A program made the position numbers and the translations under genes. The notes beneath the pieces are model-generated. The model worked only from the letters and a program-made list of their open reading frames with translations, made no database searches and was not told the DNA's origin. Positions 35,298 through 47,574 of a stretch of DNA of 64,000 nt are shown here, in pieces (position 1 is the first letter of the stretch; every line of letters starts with the position of its first letter). The stretch is from Neoechinorhynchus agilis (Eukaryota; Acanthocephala), in NCBI GenBank assembly GCA_051530055.1, contig CM121342.1:16244001-16308000 (forward strand), written 5' to 3'.

Positions 35298-36245
35298 CTA
35301 AAGGTTAAGTGAACATGATTTCAGAAATCAAAGAACTAGTGGGGCGGAAACATTATCAGTGATCCGTAGGGTTCGCTCATGCATACCAAATATGCTGGTA
35401 GACTCAAGCACGGCATAGTTATAAACATTATCGATTCTGACACGTTAATTGCTTGGATCAGCTGCTTTCCAAAAACAATGGATGTAAACAATTGGCATAT
35501 ATCGCGTAGTCCGAGATCTATTCAAAAACATCGAGTGCTTTGCAAAACATTTCATTATGTCTCACGTTGACAAAATAGTGTTTTATATGAGCCTAGTATG
35601 AAAAAGGAAATACTAGAAGCTTAAAGTAAACAACTAATGTTTAAATACGAGTCACCACAATTCATAAGGCGAGGAAGCTATAAAAAAATGGACTATAATG
35701 GAACAGCAAATGGGAAAACTGTCCTAATTTCCAAATAAAATCTTTTGGCCAATCCAGGAAAATCGACAACTACCGGAAAAAACATCGCAACTTTCGACAA
35801 AGAAACCAAGTGTAGAAGTGAGAAAGTTTCCGAGACTGCAAAGAACTCAAAGTCGTAACTTTAAAAGCCTCAAGATCAATCCATAAAAAAAAGAGATCGA
35901 ATACTCTTTTTCGCTCTTGTTCATGGGAGAATTTTGGGCGTTAACTATACCGATAAATTTGTAAGATTTTTTCCGGCATATTGGACATTGACAAGTAATG
36001 TAACAAAAGACTTAATAGAACAATTCAAGGAGTGATTTTTCGGGACTTGTTAATTTCCAAGCTTTTAGAGCGGGCAATGTGACTGATTTTTTGTTTTTGG
36101 GACGATTTAATCATTTTAAAATAAATTGTTTCGACAAAAAAAAGTTTTGTTTAAATATGTTTGCTTGCTCATTGAGCGCAAAACCACCGAAAGAATATAA
36201 ATGCTTATACGAGCGAGAAGACATTGATTAGTAGGAGGAAACATC
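35298..36245. other. divergent promoter region between LRRC47 and SNW1
   Basis: No recognised coding sequence; a 63-residue plus frame at 35,379-35,570 has no domain. It probably contains both promoters. Confidence 0.5.
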
Positions 36246-37990
36246 ATGCATAATTCAACGCTTGGGCATTTATTATCTAAAACGGGAGTATGTGCGGCTG
36301 CTCATCCTGAGAAAAGGTTCGACGAGCATGCGGTCTTAGAATTAACTATTCCTCCCTATGGTTACCGTAAGAACTGGGTCCCTCGTTGTATGGACGATTT
36401 CGGCGATGGTGGTGCGTTCCCTGAAGTTCATTTAGCACAATATCCACTCGGAATGGGAATGAAGAAACAAGATGAGAAGGTGTTGTTGAGTGAACAACAA
36501 ATAAACATGAATCCAAACAAAAAAGTGTACAGTACATACCGCGATCTTCAACCACGGCAAACAAATGCTGAACGACGTCCAAGCGAGCAGGAAATCAAAG
36601 AGAAAACTCTTGAGACGAAACGTGCTCTTGAAAGACTTGTATGTTCAAAAGTTCAATCAGCACTTCCTGTTCAACACGCCGACAAGCAAAATCCTGCACA
36701 ATTTGTGAGATATAGACCATCCGCACCTCTCACTGGAGGACCGCAACAACGTATTATCCGAATGGTGACCGCTCAAAAAGATCCCATGGAACCGCCAAAA
36801 TTTAAGATTAATGCAAAGATCCCCAGGGGACCTCCCAGCCCACCGGTCCCAGTCCTTCATTCCCCAACGCGTAAGGTCACGGCTCGAGAACAACAGGAAT
36901 GGAAAATCCCGCCATGTATTAGCAATTGGAAAAATCCAAAAGGATATACTATTCCTTTGGATAAACGACTAGCGGCCGATGGGAGAGGACTTCAAAGCGT
37001 TCATATATTGACCGATTTTCGCTAACGGTGGATAATATCATCCGTATTGTTTCAAGCCCAAATTATACATTAAATTTTTAGAAGGAAAAAAGGGTACACG
37101 TTTGATTTTTTTGCAGCGATTGAAAATCGGCTTTGCTCTAGAATATTTTAGAAATTAATGTTTCGATAGCCCTTTTGCTTTTTATTCGGCTTATACTTTT
37201 TCTTTGAAACAACGTCGAAAATTAGTCGCTAAACGAAGGATTTGCTCGCTTGGCAGAAGCTCTTTACGTTGCAGACCGTGAAGCCCGTGAAGCAATCGAG
37301 ACCCGCGCGCAACTTGAACGCCGTTTGGCCCAAAAAGAAAAGGATAGAAAAGAAGAAGAGCTTCGGAGATTGGCCGATCAAGCTCGAGCTGTTCGAAGCG
37401 GCGTAATGGATACCCGAAAAAGTGGTGATTTCGATCCAGGGGTTGCGGAGCGAGAAGAGATACGTCGTGATCGCCAACGCGATCGCCAACGCCAACGTGC
37501 AATCCAACGTGCAGCACCAGAGAAGCGGACTAAACTAATGAAGGAACGCGAGCGCGACATTACCGAAAGTATAGCATTGGGAGTTCCCAGCAGAACTGGC
37601 ACGGGCGTTGGACAGGAATTCGACTCGAGGTTAATGGACATGTCTAAAGGACTAGACAGTGGTTTTGGAGCAGATGACGTCTATGCAGTATACGATAAGC
37701 CATGGCGAGAAGAGAACGCTGTTGCCAATACACTGTACCGCCCATCCAAAAATTTGGATGCTGAAGTATATGGAGATGATATCCATAAACTTGCAAATGC
37801 AAGGCAGTTCGTTGGTGCTAAGGATCAAGTTAAGGGGCGGGTCGGAGGACCTGTGGCGTTTGAAAAATTCGGTGGTCAACAACAACAAAAAGTACACAGT
37901 GACGGTGAAGATGACAAAAGACGCAAAAACGACGATGATCCCTTCGGCTTAGGCCAGTTTTTCGAACAAGTTAAAAAAGGAAAGCACTGA
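36246..37990 (+). CDS. SNW1: SNW1/SKIP spliceosome and transcription cofactor, two exons
   Basis: SKIP/Prp45-family protein of activated spliceosomes and Notch/nuclear-receptor transcription. Exon 1 (36,246 to about 37,005) has IPPYGYRKNWVPR, DDFGDGGAFPEVHLAQYPLG, IRMVTAQKDPMEPPKFKIN, IPRGPPSPPVPVLHSP, EQQEWKIPPCISNWKN and GYTIPLDKRLAADGRGLQ, the SNW core. Exon 2 (about 37,230-37,990) reads NEGFARLAEALYVADREARE, a long charged helix, DITESIALGVP, DSGFGADDVYAVYDKPWR, LYRPSKNLDAEVYGDD and DPFGLGQFFEQVKKGKH. The inferred protein is about 510 residues; human has 536. The intron of roughly 200-220 bases is required because the frames differ, but its donor is not fixed. The start ATG follows gtaggaggaaacatc. 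A polyA signal AATAAA sits at 38,027-38,032. Confidence 0.92.
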
Positions 37991-38544
37991 ATGTCACTGG
38001 GAGTGTAGGTATCATGCAAAAACATGAATAAACACTTATGGAAACCTAATAGATCCTCAAATTTTTTCTATATGCCATAAAGGGGAGATGGGATAACGTT
38101 GTGTAGTCATCGCTTGGGCAAAAAATATAACGACCATTTAGGCATTGAACAGCGGAAGTTACTATGGTTCTTTTCTTTTTTACGCGCTTAGACTTCACCA
38201 GTTTTTGGCCATAAATAACGAGGAAGCAAAGGGAACTTCAAAGACCGATCAGACTGCAGTCCTTTTCTGTTCGTGGGAGCGTAAATAACGCAAAATCAGT
38301 TCCAGATAATAGTCGCTTTCTGTTTTGCTGCTCGTAATTTTGCCAAATCAGCAGTTAGTGCATGAGCCTTATTGCTAATTTGAAAAATTGATAACCATTC
38401 CTTAGCAAGTAAGCGGTGGTGGTTATTTTGACCTTCTTTATTGTAAAGGTATTTTTAACTTCACATGCTTTCGCCTGTTTAATTAAATAAAGCATTGCGA
38501 TAATACGACGACGATGTCTGCAAGACTTTATTTTACCCTGTTAA
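37991..38544. other. SNW1 downstream flank
   Basis: It contains the SNW1 polyadenylation signal and otherwise unassigned sequence, up to a LINE remnant. Confidence 0.5.
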
Positions 38545-39070
38545 TGGAGTACCGCAAGGATATCCGTTCTCTCCTACTCTATTCTTTTTGTCGTCTCAAT
38601 ATATTGTACAAAACTTTACTCTTAATGCATCTATGATCCTTTATGCGGATAACATCACTTTTGTGATAAAATGTCTCAGAGCAGACAGGATGAAACTCTT
38701 AATCGAACAATCCGTAGAGTATCTAAACACTATACCACGGCCATATAAGCATATATCTTAAAATATTCTTTCCTACACTTTTATCAAACAATTCTCAGTC
38801 CTTATCGATTAATTCTTGTGTGCCCTACAAGCTAAGCATCCTCGGGCGGAAAACTTGGGCTGTCACCAGCCTTGTTTTTATTTCTAGAGGTTGTCCCCGC
38901 GAACACAAGCCACTGTTTATCCAAGCGTTTTTCAGGCACATTAATTCGTTGCCACAAGCGTGGGCTGGGTTTCTAAAGTATTTTTGCCATACACATCTCG
39001 CACAGATATCCTCCGACGCTGTTACGCTGAAAAAATTCTCCTTGTTGTTGCATCGTGATACATTCCAGTA
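38545..39070 (+). mobile_element. LINE reverse-transcriptase fragment (RGRPPE-type lineage)
   Basis: The plus strand reads GVPQGYPFSPTLFFLSSQ (RT motif B) and ILYADNITFVIK (catalytic box, with Asn in place of the second Asp). After frame changes it reads LSILGRKTWAVTSLVFISRG, then RINSLPQAWAGF-like HINSLPQAWAGF. The same order of motifs occurs in the copy at 50.4-51.1 kb (QYIVQNC, LYADDITAV, WNSWAIAGLVFF, RGRPPE, LDSLPYPW). It is a broken old copy. Confidence 0.7.
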
Positions 39071-39690
39071 AAATAAGGAGGATTATAGGCTAAAACTCAG
39101 GATAAAGCTACCGAGAGTTACCTTTTAGATCTGAAGAAGTCCGACGAGACGGACGAAATATTGAGATCAATATAACAGTCTCTATTTTGATAATAACCAA
39201 AAAACACATAAAAATTAACAACTTCTTTATAATCTTATAACTTTATTATCTTTCAAAAGTTTCTCTGGTTCTCGCATTAAATCGCATAATCATTTGCTTC
39301 AATTAACTGCGACACAGCTAATGTACCAGTCCAACCTTCTCGATCAAATTTTACAAATTAGGGAATAATCTTACTCAATCTAAGTGTTCAGATCGATCCA
39401 GAAATATTTGGCCGAGATTAACTTAAGTGATGTACTGATCCATATGCGAGTTGATTCAGAGGAAAGAACGGAAGACAACAAATCAAATAAATCAAAATAA
39501 CTAACATACGAAGAACATTTCTACCACAAAAATGAAACAACGTTCAAGATCTGTTTGGACATATAGCTCTAAATTCAAAAAGACCTCGATCATAAAGATT
39601 ACATGACCACTTTTCGCAGATTAATTTTTTAGATTAAAAATGACGACAAAAAATTAAAACGCGCGCCAAATCATTACACTGGCAGTTAAT
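39071..39690. other. AT-rich region, nothing recognised
   Basis: AT-rich sequence with no coding or repeat signal recognised. Confidence 0.4.
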
Positions 39691-40526
39691 TTTTCTGTTT
39701 ATTCGTGCCTTCGAAAACGCCGCCAGCTTTCTATCGCTGCATTCGTGTTCCTCCCATCGCTCTTTTTTGTTCGCTGGTGAATCGAGCGGCTTTGGAGCTG
39801 GTGGTAGAATTGTACCAAGTGGAGAGGTTTCAGCGAATCAATGTACGTAATTTTTCTCGAAATTCCTGGCAGCGTCGTTTTTCAAATTTCCTAAAAATGT
39901 ACTGCATTATGGCCATAGTCGCCGAGTGCTTTAAATCAAACCTTTACGTAAATAAAATTTTGTAGTGCCTATTGAATACCGGCTGCCAATCGCTACAGAA
40001 TCGGCAAATTTAAGTTATATTTTTATTTTATTATTTCAATCTGGTTTTGATAGTTGGTCGATATTCCTCTGTTGTTGTTTTTTGACTTGGAAATTTTTTT
40101 TGACAATCGCAGAGAACAAGTTCGCCCCATGAAGTGGTTCTATGATTACATTGATTTCTGTGCTGCCGTTATTGACGTGGTCTATTCCGATAAACTGAAA
40201 ATGCGTAATCTGTTTAGTAGTATCGCCGAGTTCCTTCCTCGCGTTCCGACTACCAATCCGATTGTTTTAACATCGTGCTTTTTGAAATCGTATTGAGTTG
40301 CAATTTTTTCGGCGATAACTTTGTATTTCGTTTCTTTTTCCGACATAATATTCTCGGTTCAGTCTTTTGTCGTCTCACAGTGCACTGTAAAATCTATGAT
40401 GTTGTTGTGGTAGCTGGCATCAGTAGATCGAAAAATCTACTATCGCCGCACAAAAATGGTTGTTTTATTCAACATAACACGGAAAACGTTAACATGAACC
40501 TTATGACGTCGTAAATGGTCACTACA
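39691..40526 (-). repeat. probable LTR/3-prime end region of the gypsy fossil
   Basis: On the minus strand the pol end is followed directly by TGTAGTGACC at 40,526, the typical LTR start, and this string resembles the LTR start at 12,413. The sequence to the left is non-homologous to host genes. The left end of the LTR was not found, so the limit given is only the start of the next AT-rich region. Confidence 0.35.
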
Positions 40527-43190
40527 TAGGCCTCTCAAGGTTCTTCCCTTTTTTGTGAGGCCTGCCTCGTTTAGGAGGTTGAGCGAAAATGACGGGTGAT
40601 GTTGGATCGGTATACGCTTGTTTGAGGCGGTCTATCGATACGTTCTCTGGTTTTTGACATGTTCCGCAACACTTTATTTTATAACGAACAACAACCAACC
40701 TAAAACACGCACCCCTTTTTGTTTTCGTACTATCGATTAGCGCAACCTGCCACTTATCGATTAGTGCATAACGCAGCCATTTACGGCAGTTTTCCATCGA
40801 GATCGATCATGAAAAACTTTTCGTTGCGATCAAGTACTTTGTAAGGTCCGGTATACGGCGCCTGCATATGATTCCCATGCTGACCGCGTCTGACAAAAAC
40901 GAACGATGCTCCGCTGAGAGCATGTGGTACAAACGTCGTCACTTTACCATGGTTTACAACGAATATGGGCGTAAGAGATTTAACCTTATTACGTCGCCGT
41001 TGTAGATCAGTGTGAGAATCGACTTGGCTAAGTGAAGAATTAAGAAATCGGCAGGTATGTTGATAGCACTTCCATATTCATGCTCTGCTGCCGAGGAATC
41101 AAGGTCGGCTTTGGGCGTAGTGCGAATTCCAAACAAAATCTAAGGCAATTCGTCAATCCAATTGTTTCCGCAGAGGCGAGCTTTCAAAGCCGATTTCAGA
41201 TGCCTGTGGAAACTTTCTACCATTCCATTGGATTGAGGATGATGCACGGTTGTGCGGTGGAGCTTCATTCCTAAATGTTCTGCGATTGTTCTCCACAGCT
41301 CGGATATGAATTGTGGCCCTCGATCGGAAGTGATGTCGTTAGGAATACCATAACGAGATATCTATTAGTCGATAAGTGCTCTTGCACACGTGACGGCGTC
41401 GGTATTATTTAAAGGAATCGCCTCGGGCCATCGAGTATATCGGTCTGTAACGGTTATTAAATGAGTGAAACCTTGTGATGCCGGTAGCGGACCTACTAAA
41501 TCTATGTGGATGTGATCAAATTGACGTTGCGGAGGTTCTAAAGTAGAAAGCGGTGCTCGTATACGTCTTTGAACCTTAGCCTTTTGACATCCGATGCATG
41601 ACTGAACCCTGGCACCAACATCCTTTGTTAAACCAGGCCAAACGTATCTTGTTTTAACCAATTTACGGGTTGCTTTGATTCCAGGGTGGGACAGCTTGTG
41701 TACAACCTCGAAAATTCGTTTCGTCCAAGATGATGGTACCAACGGTCTATAACGACCAGTCGAAATTTCACACAACATAGTTTGTCCTGTGCCATTGAAA
41801 GGAATTTCTTTCAACTGTAGCGAGGTATTCGCTGAACGATATGCCTGGATGTGTTGATCGGACTTTCGATCTTCTGCCATCGCTTCAAACGATATTCCTT
41901 CGGAAATACTGGCTAAATAATCAACGCGGGACAATGCATCGGCAACTTTGTTCTCTTGTCCACTAATGTGTTCGATATTGGTCGTGAACTCAGATATATA
42001 ATTCAAATGTCGTTGTTGACGGGCTGACCAAGGATACGAAACTTTTGACATCGCATAAACTAAAGGTCGATGATCAGTGTAAATCGTAAACGATCGGCCC
42101 TCGACGTAATATCGAAAATGTTGGACAGCGAGATACATGGCCAGAAGCTCGCGATCGAAGGTGCTGTACCGTTGTTCAGGTTTACGCAGTTGTTTGCTGA
42201 AGAATGCTAGCGGCTACCATGAATCGGACACTTTCTGCTGTAGAACAGCACCAATAGCGAACTCGGATGCATCTGTAATGATAGAGATTGGCGCGTCGGT
42301 CACTGAATGTGAAAGCATCGTTGCGTTTGCTAGAGCGGCTTTAGTTTTTCGAATGCTGAAGCCATTTCAACTGTCCAAGAAAAACTTCGTAGATTTGTTT
42401 TACCAGAAAGCGCTTGGTAGAGCGGACGCATCAGACGGGCTGTCGAAGGGATGAAATGATGATAATAATTTACCATACCAATAAATTATTGTAAAGCTTT
42501 GGTGGATGTTGGAGGAGGGAAACTGCGAATCCCGCTTACTTTATGTGGCAATTATACTGTACCCCGTCCACTCACACGGTGTCCTAGGAAATCGATCTGT
42601 TCTACCCGGAACTCACACTTATCTGGGTTCAGAACGAGGCCGTACTTTGAGAGTCGATCGAACAATGTCCGTAGGTGTTTTCTGTGTTCGGATCGATTTG
42701 AACTCGCGATCAGTATATCATCTAAGTAGACGAAAGTAAAATCCATACCTGAACAAACCGTATCCATTAACCGCTGGAATGTTTGTGCAGCATTTTTCAA
42801 CCCGAAAGGCATACGAAGAAATTCAAAAAGGCCAAAAGGCGTAATAATCGCAGTTTTTGATGTCTTGTTCCGCCACCCGAATTCGATGATACCCTCGGAC
42901 GAGGTCTATTTTCGAAAAAATCGTTGTTCCAGCGGGTTTAGCTGAAAAATCTTGATCTGTCGGGCGTTGTGATATCATCTAGCCTGCGGTAATCGCCACA
43001 AGGACGCCACCCACCGCCTGATTTGGGTACGAGATGCAACGGAGACGACCACTGGCTATTTGAGCGTCAAGTGATTCCAAGATCATATATATTTTTGAAT
43101 TCGGATTTAGTAATAGCGAGTTTATCGGGCGGGAGACGTCGCGGTCTAGCATGGAGTGGTTGTCCTTGTGTCTCAATAATGATTTCAACA
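40522..43190 (-). mobile_element. Ty3/gypsy pol fossil (RT, RNase H, integrase, C-terminal domain)
   Basis: Minus-strand pol in the usual order. It begins with the start of RT (HARPRRLPPDKLAITKSEF near 43,150-43,080 and [20 protein letters not shown] near 43,010), then the RT core (MPFGLKNAAQTFQRLMD and FVYLDDILIA, about 42,810-42,700), RNase H (YTDHRPLVYAMSK, about 42,080), the integrase zinc-binding region and core (HKLSHPGIKATRKL, CIGCQKAKV, HIDLVGPLPASQG, 41,750-41,100), and the C-terminal domain (ENVSIDRLKQAY, near 40,620). Gag and protease are absent because the element joins a LINE at about 43,190. It is broken, with several interruptions. The preserved motifs suggest a moderate rather than very old age. 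Confidence 0.9.
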
Positions 43191-45830
43191 TGCCTTGGAA
43201 ATCGTCCCGCTGACGTCTTGCATATGAGACCGTGTCTCCCCGAAGAGTCCACTATAGTGCCGCAGTGGTGGCGATGTGGGATGCAAATCGGTAGGCCTAA
43301 TCTCAAGGATACTGCGATCCTGACGACTGAGTCAGCAAGGAGAGTTCCAAGTTTCCCTACATGGAGAGCATTCGGCCACGCTCCCGATTCCTTCGGGGAA
43401 CAGGCTACCAGCCGGACCTCAGACACCTCATCCAGAAGATCTTTGAAAGAGTTGTAAATCTTCTGAACAAGAGGAATGCCCAAAGACGACTGTTTGCATT
43501 CATTTGCGGGGAGCTGGTTGATGCCTGTCAATTGATGCCATTGAGATAATCCCGTGGTAGAGATCACATCCTTCAGTGATGTGCCTAAAATGGCATCGAC
43601 ACAGACTTTACTTGCCCGACAAGAGGAGAAGAAGACAGGCAAAGCGATGTCTGAAGTGGTGCGAGCTCCCAAACCACCATGAGCCGTGGGAAAAGTAGCC
43701 TGTCGCCAACCTGTGTCAGAAAATTTGACATTCAATATATGTCCCAGCTGCTTACGAATTACCCCGTCGAGCTCTCCTAACAATTTGTCTTCTCCGAAAC
43801 ATGGAGCTGCTCTTAGTTTATGAAGCAATTTTGGCATATAGAGGCAATTCTTGATCAAGAAGAGACCCTCATGTGCCGAAAGCTCAGAAGTTCGGCGGCC
43901 GAGCACCTCCATTTTCGGGATTTGTGCGCGCAGGTCCTTCGCAACATTCTCAGCAAGAACGCAGCTCCCGAGGAGTGTGAGCTGGTTAAGGGTGATCAAA
44001 CCTAGACCAGAAGCAACTGATTCAAAATCGCTAGTGATTTGGGAGCGCTCGTTTTCAGTTGCGTTCAGGATGAGAAGTTCGCATTTTTGGGGATTTATTT
44101 CTATTCCCAAGCGGTCCTCTTCATTCACGATCCTTTGAAGGTCGCTCAAAACAACACTTGGATCGCCACAGAGTGTGGCATCGTCCAAGTACCAAGCGTT
44201 GAAAGAAGAAACCATTGAATGGGCAAGATCATTTACTGCGACGGAGAAGCCCATGGGGCCGAGTGGATCTCCCTGTCGTACACCACTCCGCGACCAAATT
44301 ATTTTGTCATTGTACAGCAGTGGCATATGGTTAGCATATGCTCTCCAGAAATAAGGGTAAGCCTCTGGGACGACATCTTCAATCGCTTTTAACATTATTT
44401 CCCTTTTTAAGGTATTGAAAGCATTTTCAAAATCTATTTTCAGAATTGTTGTTGGCTTTGTTCTTTGGGGGATAAATTTTGGCAGAGCATGCACGACCGC
44501 TTCAACTCCACAAGGAGTGCAGCAACCTAACTGACGGGGTCTTAAAAATTCTCCCATTTTATCGGAGATTCTCCTACATAAAACTTTCGCGGCTAACCTA
44601 TGCAAAGTGCAGTCAATGGCGATGGGACGAATCCCACCATCTTTCTTGGACAAAGCACACAAAGAGGCACCGATGAAAAGATGTGTAGCCAAATTGCCAA
44701 CGGATCCCTCGATGAAAATATCAACTATTTTAAGCAAAGCAGTTCCGAGGGCTGTTCCCGAAGCACCTGTAGAAAAAGACATCATGTCTTTGAGGTGCTG
44801 TGGATGCAAGCCATCCGACCCGTGTCCTGAGCCATTAGCGAAGGAGGACACAGCTTTCCTTATTTCTAAAATATTTGCTCGAAAAGCCTGAGCAGTTGGT
44901 GTAAAATTGGTGGAGTTGGACTCCGATGACGGATGCAACTTTAATAGAGCCTCAAAAGTTGTGCCATGATTTGGCGCAAAATCTTCAGTTGAGGCTAGAA
45001 GCCGAACCGCACCGCGAACATCCCCGTCTGCGAGCTTCGCCGATACGCGTTGACCCAGTGGCCGAACTGTGCCTTGTTCACGGCTTTTGCTAGACGAATT
45101 TTCGAGAGTCGCTCAGGATTCGGTCATTCTCTTAAAATTCGCGTCGAACTCCACTAGCCTATTTTTAATGTTGGATGTCAAATTCCCCGATATTGAGTTG
45201 CTAGAGCTGAGAACAAGGCGGGGGAAAGCAAAAACTTTTACCCGATCAATATCCTCATTGTTCTCAGCACAATGTTGCAATAGATTTGCGTATGATTGCG
45301 CCACCTGGGTTCTTGCCCCCTTGGGAATGTGCTTTAAAATTGTTGTTGGTAAAACCCGGGAAAGGGATTCCAACGATGGGGTTTCACAGTTTGGCGACAA
45401 GCTCTCGTTAGGTTTAGCCAGTCACGATAAGGATACAGGAATGCTCGGCCGAGATGGGAGAGGTAGATACAATCAAGGACACTGGGAGCCAATGGGCCCA
45501 TGCACCCCAAATAGGCCAACCTTTGTTAAATGCATTTCCCGTTCGCAGGAGGGGCAAATCGTGGGAACGTATGGGGCATGCTGGGAGGTGCCAACTTGCA
45601 TCGGCGTGGTGCGCGGTGACTTCGGAGTGGTCGGTATTTCGTCGCGTTGCGTAGAGGAAGCGGTGCTGGTGATTGATGTAGGTTTGGTCGTCACCAGGTC
45701 GTCTGTTTGGTGATCGATTTCGGTCCGAGCGAAATGAGGGGGCGGCGGTGGTGGCATCGTTGACGGCGGTCGGAAATTTTATATGTGGCTCAGCCGGTAT
45801 TCTTTTGATAGATATTTTCTTTACATTCAC
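43190..45830 (-). mobile_element. LINE with N-terminal zinc finger (R2-like layout), 3-prime truncated
   Basis: A minus-strand non-LTR element. The N-terminal part (about 45,760-45,470) has CPSCEREMH...VHGPIGSQC, a single zinc finger, then a charged linker (45,400-45,113). A stop and frame change lie near 45,110, after which LADGDVRGAVRLLAS leads into a long open frame from 44,938. RT landmarks are GHGSDGLHPQHLKD, GGIRPIAIDCTLHRL, LKIDFENAFNTLKR, SGVRQGDPLGPMGF and the catalytic WYLDDATLCGD at about residue 250. The post-RT region follows, ending with GRHGLICKTSAGRFPRH. There it joins gypsy pol at about 43,190, so the expected C-terminal nuclease is missing. No apurinic endonuclease domain is seen. 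The exact clade is not assigned. Confidence 0.88.
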
Positions 45831-45929
45831 GGCCGAATGGACACAGTCAACCGATTTCGGTTAGGGAAGCGCTGGTCGCGCTCAATGCCCCAAGACCGTA
45901 CGGTTATAAGCTTGTACATAAGAACATTA

Positions 45930-47436
45930 TTTGACCTCTAAAATGACTGTTCTTTCAAAACCAATTGTAAATAAACAGTGTGTAAGTGAAGTGTGTATGC
46001 GAAAAGGTGAGTGTTTGTGTAAGAGTGTAAATAAGGATGAGGTTTATGAACCTCAGGTTTTCGGATGGTTTAAAACGCACGGCCAGTGCTGGAAAGATAT
46101 AGAAGATCCGGGTCATCAAGATAGTATTCTGGGCAGCTTGGGAAGAGCGTCGAATATACGGCTGAGTCGGTGATGAACGCAATATATGATCCGCATGGGA
46201 GTGTTTTGTCGGAGTTGACAAAATAACTTCTACGTTGGGGAGCTTTATAGCTCACATAATCAATATCTTGGCAGCATTGGATGCTATGCCGAAATTGACA
46301 GAGCGTGTTTACATAGAATTGATCATTGGAATCTTCTGGGATTTACCGGCATATGAGATCCTTAGAAATACGAGACGTGCTCTAGGTATAGTGAAGAGAA
46401 GGGACGTGGAGGTCGAATTTCAGCCTTCCATAATTCTAGGATTACATGCTGTTTTGAATTACCTCATTTGAGGTACATTCAATAACACATTTCTTTACCA
46501 CCGACACAAGATGATGTTCGGTGTTGGATTTCTGGTCTCAATCATGGATAATATTCAGAGCCATACTTGAGGATGGACTCCTCCATGGGTAGATCATCAA
46601 GATCCTTACGGGAATTATTACGCCGGCCATTCATATAACAAAAAACCAAGACAACCAGATGTGGCGGACATGCTGATGGTGGTCGATCCACCTGATTGTC
46701 TCCAGGAGACAGTGAATGATGCCTCCGCTATTATGTGTAGTAATCCAATGTCGCCGGCGTCAGAAAAGATCTATCGAGCCGCAGGTTATGAACCTCCGGT
46801 TGGTGGCGTTAAGGTCCAACGCCACCAGGAGGCTTTCGAGGACGCCGAATCGTTCCTAAGAAAGTATTCTAAAAACATTTTTGAAAAATGGTGCGATGCT
46901 AAGGCGTTCGGCAAGCTTGCTGCCACTTCGAAGGACTTTCTTGCTATTACATCAGCAAGCGAGAGGTGCATGGCAATTATGACATGGATTTTAGATCATG
47001 TCATGTCTTTTTTTTGATGTCTTGGTACTCGGGAAGAGTACAAGGAGTGGATTATCCAAACGGTAAGTTTTTGAAACTATATCAGGTTGATACAGGTAAT
47101 TCTTCTTATATGAAATTTGAATCACAGGAGCAACGGCTTGCTCGGTTTGCAACTGAAAAAACTAAGATTTATGCACATTATAGAAGGGGAAAACAGCTCC
47201 AAAAACAACTTATAGCCAGCGAGGGGTTCGCCCGTGTCATGCGTGACTTGAGGGCGATGATAATAACGAATCGAGGTTCTTTTTTGGGTACCGAAGGTGA
47301 AGTTAGTCCCGCTGTGCTCTACGTTTATGTTGGGCCTAGAGAGGGAAAATCTGTATTGGTTGATCGTCTTTTTCATGATTTGTATTTGGCTCTGGGCGCG
47401 TTGCCCTACAGTGTATCAGTAGACAAGTATTTCTAA
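45930..47436 (+). mobile_element. probable endogenous picorna-like RNA virus fossil (2B/2C helicase region)
   Basis: Three plus-strand open stretches (46,190-46,471, 46,661-47,017 and 46,966-47,436) follow each other without retroelement motifs. The last carries RFATEKTKIYAHYRRGKQ, then PAVLYVYVGPREGKSVLVDR, a Walker-A-like GPxxGKS after a short beta-strand. This is how superfamily-3 helicases of picorna-like viruses look, and the preceding helical segments fit the region upstream of 2C. No capsid, protease or polymerase part is visible. The copy is broken into several pieces. The assignment rests mainly on the helicase segment; an unrelated host P-loop protein cannot be excluded. Confidence 0.45.
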
Positions 47437-47574
47437 AATGGTCAGAGTCAGTTTCTAAAAACGGTCAGAAAATCCAACAAACTAAACACAAAAGGTATTT
47501 CGTGTTCAAGCCCGGACTGTACAATAATCACCCTCCTCTCCGGCACAATCTTACAGGATCCTACTGCAGACTTA

